Of a DNA stretch of 64,000 bases, positions 1 through 8,691 are shown one piece after another. Numbering within the stretch: the stretch's first letter is position 1; each line of letters begins with the position of its first letter. This DNA comes from UBA7957 sp965222695 (GTDB taxonomy: Bacteria; Pseudomonadota; Gammaproteobacteria; Granulosicoccales; Granulosicoccaceae), in NCBI GenBank assembly GCA_965222695.1, contig OZ244967.1:3782001-3846000 (forward strand), given 5' to 3'. A program made the position numbers and the translations under genes. Below the pieces are notes generated by a model, which saw nothing but the letters and a program-made list of their open reading frames with translations, did no database searches and was not told where the DNA came from.

Positions 1-133
1 CGGCATGCCCGTCTATATAAACTTTACTACGCATTGTTTAGTCCAGCGCGATCTGCAAAAATCGTTATTGTATCACTGAGTGCATATTCCGGCAGGTACC
101 GAATAGTACTGCTCAAACCATTAGTCTCGATAA

Positions 134-832
134 ATGACAAGCGAACGTACGCAACTATTTTTTTTCGGAGTGAGAGACACGATTCCGTTGATTATCGCCG
201 CAATGCCGTTCGGACTAGTCTTTGGAGCGCTGGCACAAAGCAACGGCTTGTCCATTGCTGCAACCGTGGGTATGTCCGCGTTCGTGTTTGCCGGATCTTC
301 ACAATTTATTGCGGCAACGCTTATCGGCTCCGCGGCAGCGATTCCCGTGATACTGCTTACGGTTTTTATCGTCAATTTACGCCATATGCTGTATTCGGCA
401 TCTCTTATGCCACATGTCGGCCGAATCCCTCAAAGACTGCGATTGATTATGTCTTTTTGGCTGACAGACGAAACCTTCGCCACAGTCAGCAACCGTTTAT
501 TGCATGATTCGAATTCGAAAAACCTGCCCAGCTACTATCTGGGTTCCGCCATCGCGATGTATGGAAACTGGCAAATATGCACATGGATCGGCATTTTTAT
601 GGAAAAGAAAATTCCCGATCTGACGGGATGGGGACTGGATATTGCCATGGTCGTGGCCTTCATAGGCATAGTCGTGCCGGTCTTAAAAAGCCGTGCCCAA
701 TGGGCCTGTGCGATGACGGCTTTTTTCTCGACTTTAGTGACACACTCATGGCCAAACCAAAGCGGGCTCTTATTCTCATCGCTTTTGGCGATCTGGGTAG
801 GTGTGCTTCTCTCACGCAGGAATCGCACTTGA
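134..832 (+). CDS. azlC: AzlC family branched-chain amino acid exporter subunit
   Basis: This 232-residue hydrophobic inner-membrane protein matches AzlC/YgaZ, the large subunit of the AzlCD exporter for branched-chain amino acids. The N-terminal stretch with the PFGLVFGALA segment, the FAGSSQFIAA motif near residues 53-62 and the NLRHMLYSASL motif near residue 80 are family signatures, and the rest is a series of membrane helices. The length is usual for the family. The stop codon overlaps the start of the small subunit, as is typical for azlCD. The 133 bases upstream hold no gene I can support. Confidence 0.9.
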   Translation: MTSERTQLFFFGVRDTIPLIIAAMPFGLVFGALAQSNGLSIAATVGMSAFVFAGSSQFIAATLIGSAAAIPVILLTVFIVNLRHMLYSASLMPHVGRIPQRLRLIMSFWLTDETFATVSNRLLHDSNSKNLPSYYLGSAIAMYGNWQICTWIGIFMEKKIPDLTGWGLDIAMVVAFIGIVVPVLKSRAQWACAMTAFFSTLVTHSWPNQSGLLFSSLLAIWVGVLLSRRNRT

Positions 833-1143
833 ACGAATGGCTGCTAATCACAGGAATGGTGGCACTGACTTTCGGACCGCGCTATCTTCCCATGGCCCTG
901 GCCGGTAGATTTCATATACCGCCATTGCTGCGTCAGGCACTTGAGTTTGTGCCTATAGCAGTCTTAACTGCAATTATTACCCAGACGACCCTTATTCATG
1001 ACGGGCAGTTCGATCTGTCCGTTGACAACCACTATCTCTACGGAGCAGGCGCTGCCATAGCGGCAGCACTGCTGACCAGGCATTTGTTCCGGATCATCTT
1101 TGCCGGGCTTGCAGTTTATACTCTGGCCTTTATCTTGATTTGA
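829..1143 (+). CDS. azlD: AzlD family branched-chain amino acid exporter subunit
   Basis: This is the small membrane subunit that pairs with AzlC, about 104 residues with three or four predicted helices. The TFGPRYLPMAL segment near the N-terminus resembles the conserved start of AzlD proteins. The most likely start is the TTG at 829, because it overlaps the azlC stop (TTGA) and gives the usual family length. A long upstream extension of the frame runs inside azlC and is not expected to be translated. The 3' end overlaps the convergent hisD gene by 14 bases, so the two genes meet with no terminator space. Confidence 0.8.
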   Translation: MNEWLLITGMVALTFGPRYLPMALAGRFHIPPLLRQALEFVPIAVLTAIITQTTLIHDGQFDLSVDNHYLYGAGAAIAAALLTRHLFRIIFAGLAVYTLAFILI

Positions 1144-2434
1144 TTCTGGCCTCGGCGGAACAGGCGTGCGCTACCAGGCCTTCCCCGCGCGCCAGAACAG
1201 AAGCGATCTTCCCAAGATCCGACGCTCCCTGCGCCGAACAGGCAATAAGACTGCTGCGTTTTTGAAAATCATATACGCCTAAAGGGGAGGAAAACCTTGC
1301 GGTCCCCGATGTCGGCAATACATGGTTCGGCCCCGCGCAGTAATCTCCAAGTGCCTCTGCCGTATAGCGGCCCATAAAAATGGCACCCGCATGACGGATA
1401 TGCGGTACGACCTCATCGGCGTTGTCTATCGACAATTCCAGGTGCTCGGGGGCGATCCTGTTAACCACTTCTATCGCCTGTGACAGGCCAGCCACTTTAA
1501 TCAAAGCACCTCTGGCACTGAGCGATTGACCGATAATGTCCGCCCGTGGCATTTCCCCGATCAGTTTTTCCATACTATTCCGCACCTGTAATAAATAGTC
1601 CTCGTCCCAGGACAGCAGAATAGATTGCGCATCTTCATCATGCTCCGCCTGGGAAAAGAGGTCGGCGGCTATCCAGTCCGGCTCGGTTTTACCATCGGCG
1701 ATAATGCAGATTTCAGAGGGGCCGGCAATCATATCTATGCCCACTTTACCGAATACCATCCGCTTGGCCGTAGCCACATAAATATTTCCGGGCCCGACAA
1801 TCTTGTCCACCGACGGAACCGACGCAGTCCCGTAAGCCAGAGCTGCAACCGCCTGCGCACCGCCGATGGTAAAGACTGTGTCTACGCCCGCCACGGCCGC
1901 CGCCGCCAGCACCAATTCGTTGCGCACGCCGTCGGGTGTGGGAACAACCATCATAAGTTCCGGTACACCGGCCACTTTTGCGGGAATGGCGTTCATCAGT
2001 ACACTTGAGGGATAGGCGGCCTTCCCGCCAGGCACATATAAGCCAACTCTGTCCAATGGAGATATCTGTTGTCCGAGGACGGTGCCGTCGTTTTCCGTAT
2101 ACTGCCACGATTGAAGTGATTGGCGTTCGGCATAGGCCTCAATTCTGTCAGCGGCTTTCTTCAACGCCTCCTGCTGATCGGGATCGATACTTTCCAGTGC
2201 TCTGTGCAAATCGTCTTTATCGAGAATGGCCTGATCCATCGATTGCAGTGACATTCGGTCGAAGCGATTGGTATAGTCAATCAAAGCCTTATCGCCGCGG
2301 CTGCGTATGTCGGCGATAATCTCTCTGACTCTATTGTAAACCGCATCATTGGAAACGCTTTCCCAGGCAAGCAGTTGATCCAACGCTTGTCCGAATCCGG
2401 GATCCTGGGCATTCAGGCAAGTCACATTCAACAT
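1130..2434 (-). CDS. hisD: Histidinol dehydrogenase
   Basis: HisD (434 residues) carries out the last two oxidations of histidine biosynthesis, L-histidinol to L-histidine with NAD. Visible family signatures include GLYVPGGKAAYPSSVLMN near residue 130, the GGAQAVAALAYGT segment, VGPGNIYVATAKR, the IAGPSEI and DLFSQAEHD motifs, and RIAPEHLEL with the late GPNHVLPTSGTARF block that supply zinc and substrate ligands. The length is standard. A strong ribosome-binding site (AGGAGGA) lies just before the ATG inside the end of the upstream DAHP synthase gene, so the two are co-transcribed. Confidence 0.97.
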   Translation of the reverse strand: MLNVTCLNAQDPGFGQALDQLLAWESVSNDAVYNRVREIIADIRSRGDKALIDYTNRFDRMSLQSMDQAILDKDDLHRALESIDPDQQEALKKAADRIEAYAERQSLQSWQYTENDGTVLGQQISPLDRVGLYVPGGKAAYPSSVLMNAIPAKVAGVPELMMVVPTPDGVRNELVLAAAAVAGVDTVFTIGGAQAVAALAYGTASVPSVDKIVGPGNIYVATAKRMVFGKVGIDMIAGPSEICIIADGKTEPDWIAADLFSQAEHDEDAQSILLSWDEDYLLQVRNSMEKLIGEMPRADIIGQSLSARGALIKVAGLSQAIEVVNRIAPEHLELSIDNADEVVPHIRHAGAIFMGRYTAEALGDYCAGPNHVLPTSGTARFSSPLGVYDFQKRSSLIACSAQGASDLGKIASVLARGEGLVAHACSAEARIKSR

Positions 2435-2435
2435 A

Positions 2436-3500
2436 CTATCCTCCTGACGTGATTCGCCGGCTTTTAACCGAGTCCGCCAGCATATTCAGCATGGAGGCGG
2501 TTTCGTCCCAGCCAATACAGGCATCGGTAATGCTTTGCCCATAGGTCAGTTCCCGGTCCGTAATCAGATTCTGGCTTCCGGCCACGAGGTTGCTTTCGAT
2601 CATGACACCTTTGATCCGTAGATCTCCACCGGCTATCTGAGTACAGACGTCCTGGCAGATATATTCCTGACGCGCGTATTTTTTACGGCTGTTGGCATGA
2701 CTGAAGTCGATCATCAATCGCACCGGAACGCCGCTTTTATCCATACGTTCGGCAGCCAGATCCACGCTTGCAGCATCATAGTTCACATGATCGGCTCCGC
2801 CCCGCAGAATGATATGGCAATCAGTATTTCCCGTGGTTGCAAAAATTGCCGATTTGCCTTCTTTGGTAACGGATAAAAAATGATGCGACTTCATCGCTGA
2901 GCCAATAGCATCGATCGCAATCTGCACATTACCGGATGTACCGTTCTTGAACCCGACCGGGCACGACAGCCCGGAAGCCAGTTCCCTGTGTGCCTGACTT
3001 TCCGTGGTGCGTGCACCTATGGCACCCCATCCCACCAGATCGGCGATGTATTGGGGACTGATCAGGTCCAGATACTCGGTGCCGGCGGGCAAGCCCAATT
3101 CGTTGATATCCAGCAACAGGCTGCGTGCGATTCGCAAGCCTTCGTTGATATGGTAGGAATCATCCAGATCGGGATCGTTGATCAGCCCTTTCCAGCCGAC
3201 TGTCGTTCTCGGTTTTTCAAAATAGACGCGCATAATGATCAACAGATCATCGCGCAGCTCTTCCCTCAGTCCAGCCAGCTTATTTGCGTATTCTCGCGCA
3301 GCCTGAGGATCGTGAATCGAACAAGGTCCCACTACAACTGCAAGCCTGTCATCCTGCCCGTCGAGTACTGCGCGCATTTGGAGTCGGGCATCATGAACAG
3401 TTTCCGAGGCCTTCTCGCTGACCGGATATTCGCCGATCAAATCTTCCGGTGAGCGTAGGACTTTGGTTTCACGGATTCTCAGATCGTCTGTGCTGTACAT
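2436..3500 (-). CDS. aroG: 3-deoxy-7-phosphoheptulonate synthase, class I (AroG/AroF/AroH type)
   Basis: This enzyme condenses phosphoenolpyruvate and erythrose 4-phosphate in the first step of the shikimate pathway. Class I signatures are visible: VVVGPCSIHDP near residue 60, MRVYFEKPRTTVGWKG, the GARTTESQAHRELASGLS block and VGFKNGTSG. I place the start at the ATG at 3500 (about 354 residues); a GTG at 3512 overlapping the hisG stop would add four residues. Which aromatic amino acid inhibits it cannot be read here, so the symbol is a class label. Its position between hisG and hisD is unusual and suggests joint expression of histidine and aromatic synthesis. Confidence 0.93.
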   Translation of the reverse strand: MYSTDDLRIRETKVLRSPEDLIGEYPVSEKASETVHDARLQMRAVLDGQDDRLAVVVGPCSIHDPQAAREYANKLAGLREELRDDLLIIMRVYFEKPRTTVGWKGLINDPDLDDSYHINEGLRIARSLLLDINELGLPAGTEYLDLISPQYIADLVGWGAIGARTTESQAHRELASGLSCPVGFKNGTSGNVQIAIDAIGSAMKSHHFLSVTKEGKSAIFATTGNTDCHIILRGGADHVNYDAASVDLAAERMDKSGVPVRLMIDFSHANSRKKYARQEYICQDVCTQIAGGDLRIKGVMIESNLVAGSQNLITDRELTYGQSITDACIGWDETASMLNMLADSVKSRRITSGG

Positions 3501-3504
3501 CGCT

Positions 3505-4143
3505 TTACCCACCCGCTTTTGCGGCTATTCGTTCGACCAATTGCTTGACTGATTCATGCTTCATTTTCATGGCTGCCTTGTTAACAATCAGGCGAGAGCT
3601 TATGTCCGCCATGTGCAGCAACGGCTCCAGGCCATTGGCTCGCAAGGTATTTCCGGTATCCACCACATCGACAATCGCATCCGCAAGGCCGGCCAGGGGT
3701 GCCAGTTCCATGGAGCCGTAGAGTTTTATAATCTCCACCTGCTGGGAGCGGCCGGCAAAAAATTCGCGCGCACAATTGACATATTTCGTCGCCACACGCA
3801 ATCGTCGGCGCGGCTCAAGATCCAGGTCCGGATGCCCGGCTACCATGAGTTTGCATTTTGCGATTTTTAGATCCAACAGCTCGTAAAGCCCCTGCCCGCC
3901 GTGTTCCATCAGCACATCTTTACCGACGACTCCCAGATCCGCTCCCGCGTATTGGGTATAGGTCGGCACGTCGGAGGCTCTGACAATCAACAATTTCACC
4001 TGCGGCTGATCCGTCTCGATGATTAGTTTGCGGCTGGTTTCCGGGTCGTCCTTGGGGACTATATCCGCCGCCTTGAGCAGAGGTAAGGCTTCCTTGAAGA
4101 TGCGACCTTTCGACAGGGCGATGGTGAGCTTTTGTTGACTCAT
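3505..4143 (-). CDS. hisG: ATP phosphoribosyltransferase, short form (HisG-S)
   Basis: HisG joins ATP and PRPP, committing flux to histidine. At 212 residues this is the short form, lacking the C-terminal regulatory domain of the roughly 300-residue E. coli enzyme. The N-terminal IALSKGRIF motif and the late DAIVDVVDTGNTLRANGL phosphate-binding region are clear. Short forms work as a complex with HisZ, a histidyl-tRNA synthetase paralogue; no hisZ lies in this window. It sits 27 bases downstream of murA, and its stop lies four bases before the chosen aroG start. Confidence 0.96.
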   Translation of the reverse strand: MSQQKLTIALSKGRIFKEALPLLKAADIVPKDDPETSRKLIIETDQPQVKLLIVRASDVPTYTQYAGADLGVVGKDVLMEHGGQGLYELLDLKIAKCKLMVAGHPDLDLEPRRRLRVATKYVNCAREFFAGRSQQVEIIKLYGSMELAPLAGLADAIVDVVDTGNTLRANGLEPLLHMADISSRLIVNKAAMKMKHESVKQLVERIAAKAGG

Positions 4144-4170
4144 GGTTTAACTGGTCCGGGCCCGTAGAGC

Positions 4171-5430
4171 CTAATCCGTTTTGCGCCGTATATCCGCGCC
4201 GAGTTGCTGAAATTTCTCTTCAATACGCTCATATCCACGATCGATATGATAAATGCGGCGTACCACGGTTTCTCCTTCTGCCACCAAGGCAGCCAGAATC
4301 AGGCTTGCCGAGGCGCGTAAATCGGTTGCCATAACCGGAGCCCCGTTCAATTTCTCTACGCCCTTGATAAACACGGTATTACCTTCGATCCGCATGTCGG
4401 CTCCCATGCGCTGAAGCTCATTAACATGCATAAAACGGTTTTCAAATACATTTTCGGTGATGGCACCGGAGCCCTCCGCGACGGCGTTCAGGACAGTGAA
4501 TTGTGCCTGCATGTCAGTGGGAAAGGCCGGATAAGGCGCGGTCCGGACATCCACCGCCCTCGGCCGGCCACCGTTGGTGATCAGCTCGACCCAGTCGTCA
4601 CCGGTATTGATATGGCAACCTGCATCTTCCAGCTTTAGCAGCACGGCATCCAGGGTGCGCGGCACCGTATCCTGTACCATCACACGACCACCGCTGATGG
4701 CTGCCCCCACCAGAAAAGTACCGGTTTCTATTCGATCCGGCACAACACTGTAACTGGTCCCGGCCAGCCGGTCCACGCCCTGAATGCGGATAGTATCCGT
4801 ACCTGCACCTTCAATCTGCGCACCCATGGCCTTAAGATATTGCGCAAGGTCGACGACCTCGGGTTCACGGGCTGCATTTTCAAGTATCGTCTCTCCCCTG
4901 GCCAGTGTTGCGGCCATCAACAGATTTTCCGTTCCGGTGACAGTTACTGTATCCAGCACCAAACGGGTTCCTTTAAGTCGGCCGCACTTGGCGCGGATAT
5001 AGCCGCCTTCGATGGAAATCTCCGCCCCCATCGCTCTGAGCCCATCGATATGCAGATTGACCGGCCGGGATCCGATCGCACAGCCGCCGGGCAGAGAAAC
5101 TTCCGCCCTGCCGTAACGGGAAAGCAAAGGTCCCAGTACCAGAATTGAAGCACGCATAGTCCTGACCAATTCGTAGGCAGCCATATAGTCGTTGATCAGG
5201 GTGGGGTCAATTTCGATTTCCATCTTGTCCGAAACCGTTAACTGCACACCCATACGACCCAACAAAGCCATCATGGTCGTCACATCATTCAAATGAGGTA
5301 CATTTTTAATCACGGAAGGACTGTCGGCGAGCAGGGTCGCTGACAATATCGGCAAAACGGCATTTTTCGCGCCGGAAATTCTAACTCTGCCTTCAAGCGG
5401 ACCACCGCCGCGAATGACTAACTCATCCAT
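4171..5430 (-). CDS. murA: UDP-N-acetylglucosamine 1-carboxyvinyltransferase
   Basis: MurA transfers enolpyruvate from PEP to UDP-GlcNAc, the first committed step of peptidoglycan synthesis, in the cytoplasm. The 419-residue length is standard. The active-site loop LPGGCAIGSRP with the catalytic cysteine (fosfomycin target) is intact near residue 115, preceded by MRASILVLGPLL. The gene follows the mla genes as in many gammaproteobacteria, but the BolA-family gene ibaG, often between mlaB and murA, is absent: the 126 bases there carry no suitable frame. Confidence 0.97.
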   Translation of the reverse strand: MDELVIRGGGPLEGRVRISGAKNAVLPILSATLLADSPSVIKNVPHLNDVTTMMALLGRMGVQLTVSDKMEIEIDPTLINDYMAAYELVRTMRASILVLGPLLSRYGRAEVSLPGGCAIGSRPVNLHIDGLRAMGAEISIEGGYIRAKCGRLKGTRLVLDTVTVTGTENLLMAATLARGETILENAAREPEVVDLAQYLKAMGAQIEGAGTDTIRIQGVDRLAGTSYSVVPDRIETGTFLVGAAISGGRVMVQDTVPRTLDAVLLKLEDAGCHINTGDDWVELITNGGRPRAVDVRTAPYPAFPTDMQAQFTVLNAVAEGSGAITENVFENRFMHVNELQRMGADMRIEGNTVFIKGVEKLNGAPVMATDLRASASLILAALVAEGETVVRRIYHIDRGYERIEEKFQQLGADIRRKTD

Positions 5431-5556
5431 ACTATTAAAGCGTTTACCCGGTTCTTCGACTCGACGACATCAGCAAAGACGCCGACATAAACCCAGCATG
5501 ATAAACGAAAAATAGCGGCCGGCCATAGCGAAGAAAAAATTATGGACGAACGATAA

Positions 5557-5847
5557 TCAGAGTAATTCTTCGACTCTGCAAACCTCGGCGAGTCGTTTTA
5601 TTTGAGAAGGGATTTGAAGAAACCTGACGGTTGAACCAACATCTCGTGCTATAGACTTCCACTCAATCAATAAGGCCATGGCGGCACTGTTGGCTTTGGA
5701 TACCCTGGACAAGTCTATGTCAATCGTCGCACCGGGCTTGAAGAGTTTTCGAGAGTCCTCCAAGGCGGATGGCACGGTATGGAAATCCAATACCCCACCC
5801 AGTTGGTAATTATTCTCCCCGGTATTTTCAAGACTGAAGTCTGTCAT
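5557..5847 (-). CDS. mlaB: MlaB, STAS-domain subunit of the phospholipid transport complex
   Basis: This 96-residue cytoplasmic STAS-domain protein binds the MlaF ATPase and supports activity of the MlaFEDB inner-membrane complex. The segment around DIDLSRVSKANSAAMALLIEW is the STAS core with the conserved serine region. It follows mlaC by two bases and is the last mla gene. Small STAS proteins are weakly conserved, so the assignment rests on fold features together with position. Confidence 0.88.
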   Translation of the reverse strand: MTDFSLENTGENNYQLGGVLDFHTVPSALEDSRKLFKPGATIDIDLSRVSKANSAAMALLIEWKSIARDVGSTVRFLQIPSQIKRLAEVCRVEELL

Positions 5848-5849
5848 TG

Positions 5850-6470
5850 TTAATTGTTTTTTGCCTCTTCCACTTTAGCGTTTTTCTGCCGCATCTCCTC
5901 GATAAGCCCGTCAATTCCGGACTGAGAGATTTTTTGTGAAAATGCAGAACGGTAGGTGGCAACCAGATTGATATTATTCACATCGATATCATATATTTTC
6001 CAACTGCTGTCCTTTTCGCGCAGCTTGTAATTAATCGGCACTCCCTTGTTTCCCGGTTGCAGAAAGACTGCCCGGACGATCGCCCTGTCTTCTCGTTTTT
6101 GCGGTAAAAACGGTTTGAATTCCATTTGCTGGCCGCTGTATAAGGTTAAAGCCGACATATAAGTATTCAGCAATAGTTGCTTGAATTCACTGATCAGTTC
6201 ACTTCTTTGCTCATCGCTGGCCGAACGCCAATTCTTGCCGACTGAAAGGGCTGTCATGGCGTTCAAATCAAGGTGAGGAATAATCTTTTCATCGACAACC
6301 TGCTGTAAATATTCCGGGTCGTTCTGTAATTTTTCTCTATCGTCGGTGAGAATTCTCATCACCTCAAGAGTATTGTTTTCGACCAAATCCTGCGCCGGGT
6401 GCGCCATCACAAGTTGTGTAAAAACCAAGAGAAAAATAACACTAACTATTTGTTTTATTATGTTTTTCAT
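5850..6470 (-). CDS. mlaC: MlaC, periplasmic phospholipid-binding protein
   Basis: MlaC (Ttg2/Tol_tol family) shuttles phospholipid in the periplasm between outer-membrane MlaA and the inner-membrane MlaFEDB complex. From the ATG at 6470 the protein has a lysine-containing, hydrophobic signal peptide ending near LVMAHP. A GGAG site seven bases upstream supports this start over one seven codons earlier. The NWRSASDEQRSELISEF and LNTYMSAL segments are typical of the family. About 206 residues, normal for MlaC. Confidence 0.94.
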   Translation of the reverse strand: MKNIIKQIVSVIFLLVFTQLVMAHPAQDLVENNTLEVMRILTDDREKLQNDPEYLQQVVDEKIIPHLDLNAMTALSVGKNWRSASDEQRSELISEFKQLLLNTYMSALTLYSGQQMEFKPFLPQKREDRAIVRAVFLQPGNKGVPINYKLREKDSSWKIYDIDVNNINLVATYRSAFSQKISQSGIDGLIEEMRQKNAKVEEAKNN

Positions 6471-6514
6471 AAAGTAGCTCCAATCATCCACAGCTTAGGT
6501 ATCGCCAATACCGG

Positions 6515-6976
6515 CTATTTTCTCCCGCTGCTGCTGAATAGATACTGACCGATCAACCGTTCCAGAACCATCGCTGACTGCGTTATGTCTATGACATCGC
6601 CATCTTTGAGAAAATCCAGTTCCGCGCCTGGTTCCAGACCGATATATTGTTCGCCCAGAAGCCCGGAAGTATAAATATTGGCTGCTGTATCTAACGGAAA
6701 ACTGTCATATTTACCGTTGATATTCAATGTTACGCGGGCCTTGAATGTCTCCATATCGTAATCAATCGATTCAACCTTACCGACCTGTACCCCGCCTACG
6801 GCAACCTGTGACCGGACCTTCAGTCCGCCGATATCTTCGAAATAGGCCTGTATCCTGTAGCCGTCATCACTTCCAAAGCTGGCCAGATTGCTGACTTTCA
6901 GTGCCAGCATGACCAGGGCAGCTATACCCAGCGCCATAAAAAACCCAACCAGTATTTCTATTGTCCGAGAATTCAT
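6515..6976 (-). CDS. mlaD: MlaD, MCE-domain lipid-binding subunit
   Basis: MlaD is anchored by one N-terminal helix (about residues 8-28) and displays an MCE domain in the periplasm, where it forms a hexameric ring passing lipid between MlaC and MlaE. The MCE signature is seen in the YFEDIGGLKVRSQVAVGGV region and the GLLGEQYIGLEPG segment. At 153 residues it is close to the usual single-MCE form. It lies 15 bases after mlaE in the operon. Confidence 0.95.
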   Translation of the reverse strand: MNSRTIEILVGFFMALGIAALVMLALKVSNLASFGSDDGYRIQAYFEDIGGLKVRSQVAVGGVQVGKVESIDYDMETFKARVTLNINGKYDSFPLDTAANIYTSGLLGEQYIGLEPGAELDFLKDGDVIDITQSAMVLERLIGQYLFSSSGRK

Positions 6977-6991
6977 TGACTTTGCTCCGTT

Positions 6992-7771
6992 CTACACATT
7001 GAACATCAGTGCTGTGAGTAGAAAATCGAGTCCGAGTACCGCCAGAGACGCATTGACTACGGTTCGGGTTGTGGCACGGCTGACTCCTTCCGATGTGGGA
7101 ATACAATCAAATCCTTCGAAAATCGCGATCCAACAGATAATGACGCCGAACACTATCGATTTGATAATTCCATTCATAATGTCTTCATAAAAGTCCACCC
7201 TGGCCTGCATTTGCGACCAGAAGGCGCCATCATCGACCCCGAGCAGTTCCACACCGACCAAATACCCGCCGATGATACCGACTGCGGAAAACATTGCAGC
7301 CAGCAAGGGCATGGAAATAAGACCGGCGAGAAATCTCGGCGCAAATATCCGTTTGACCGGATCTACCGCCATCATTTCCAGGCCGGATAATTGCTCAGTA
7401 GCTTTCATGAGTCCGATTTCAGCAGTCAGAGCGGATCCGGCACGGCCGGCAAATAACAGACCGGTCACAACCGGCCCGAGTTCCCGAACCAGAGTTAATG
7501 CAACAACCACACCGAGCGATTCCTCCGCATTGAAGCCGACCAGCGTGTTATACCCCTGCAATGCCAGCACCATGCCCACAAACAGGCCCGAGACCAGAAT
7601 GATCAACAGGGTAAGGACGCCCACCGAATAGATTTGCTTGATGACCAGGCCCGGTCGAAACAGCAGCTGTCCCTGGGCCAGCATAAGCCGAAGGAAAAAC
7701 CAATGGCCTCGGCCGAGCCGCTCCAGTACTGTCAGCCCCCTTTTTCCCAATCCCTGCAAAGCGTCGAACAT
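6992..7771 (-). CDS. mlaE: MlaE, permease of the phospholipid ABC system
   Basis: MlaE (259 residues) is the integral-membrane permease of the Mla importer. The RELGPVVTGLLFAGRAGSA motif with the following EIGLMKATEQLSGLEMM segment is the family hallmark, flanked by five or six hydrophobic helices. Its ATG overlaps the mlaF stop by one base (TGATG), implying translational coupling of the permease to the ATPase. Confidence 0.96.
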   Translation of the reverse strand: MFDALQGLGKRGLTVLERLGRGHWFFLRLMLAQGQLLFRPGLVIKQIYSVGVLTLLIILVSGLFVGMVLALQGYNTLVGFNAEESLGVVVALTLVRELGPVVTGLLFAGRAGSALTAEIGLMKATEQLSGLEMMAVDPVKRIFAPRFLAGLISMPLLAAMFSAVGIIGGYLVGVELLGVDDGAFWSQMQARVDFYEDIMNGIIKSIVFGVIICWIAIFEGFDCIPTSEGVSRATTRTVVNASLAVLGLDFLLTALMFNV

Positions 7772-8598
7772 CAGTGGATTCCCTCACCCATCAGGTCCTG
7801 CGCGTAATCCACCGCCGGGTATTGGAAAGGAACCGGACCATCGGCGTGACCCTGAATAAACTGCTGAACCCATTCCGAAGCGGATTGTTGAATCTGTTCG
7901 GGTGTTCCTCCTTCAACCACCACACCGTCAGATACAATGTACACATAGTCCGCAATTGAAAGCGTTTCCTTAACATCGTGAGAGACAATGATCGACGTCA
8001 GATCCAGGGCATCATTCACCGTATGCAGCAGTTCAATCAACACACCCATTGAAATCGGGTCCTGGCCGGTAAAGGGTTCGTCATACATAATCATCAAAGG
8101 ATCGAGCATCAGCGCCCTGGCCAGAGCGACCCGTCGAGACATTCCTCCCGATAACTCGCTCGGCATCAAATCCCGCGCTCCCCTAAGACCCACAGCGTGC
8201 AACCGCGTTAACACCAGGTGACGAATCAGCCGTTCGGGCATGGCGGTATGCTCGCGCAAGGGATAGGCGACATTGTCGTATACTGATAAATCCGTCAACA
8301 ATGCACCGGATTGAAACAACATTCCCATTCTCTTACGTTCTGCGTAAAGCGCCTTGTGAGAGAGTTTGTGAATGTTCCTGCCGTCAAAATGAACCGTTCC
8401 CTGTGACGGTTTCAGCTGCGCGCCGATCAACTTGAGTAAAGTTGTCTTGCCCGTGCCGCTGGGCCCCATAATGGCACAGATCCCGCCACGCGGAATATCC
8501 ATACTGATTCCTTTGAATATCTTCCGATCACCACGGGCAAAATGCAGATCACGAATTTGAACCAGAGTATTTGTTTGTGGTTCTTTATTCTTATTCAC
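7771..8598 (-). CDS. mlaF: MlaF, ATPase of the phospholipid ABC system
   Basis: MlaF (275 residues) powers the Mla lipid transporter from the cytoplasmic face. The Walker A GPSGTGKTT lies near residue 45, the signature SELSGGMSRRVALARAL near residue 140, followed by Walker B LMIMYDEPFTGQDP and the switch histidine in IIVSHDV. The SGGM signature followed by RR is characteristic of this ABC subfamily. It is the first mla gene and probably carries the operon promoter upstream, in or near 8600-8690. Confidence 0.96.
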   Translation of the reverse strand: MNKNKEPQTNTLVQIRDLHFARGDRKIFKGISMDIPRGGICAIMGPSGTGKTTLLKLIGAQLKPSQGTVHFDGRNIHKLSHKALYAERKRMGMLFQSGALLTDLSVYDNVAYPLREHTAMPERLIRHLVLTRLHAVGLRGARDLMPSELSGGMSRRVALARALMLDPLMIMYDEPFTGQDPISMGVLIELLHTVNDALDLTSIIVSHDVKETLSIADYVYIVSDGVVVEGGTPEQIQQSASEWVQQFIQGHADGPVPFQYPAVDYAQDLMGEGIH

Positions 8599-8691
8599 AG
8601 GTTTCTGACGGTACCAGAGTTGATTGGAAATTCAGTTTCAGCCAGAGAGAAATATCCGTCAAGCGAATCGATATACCGATTGAAGCAAATA

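Noticed and set aside
34..507. 157-codon frame overlapping azlC
   Set aside because: Its sequence is arginine- and tyrosine-rich with no family likeness; AzlC is the convincing product here.
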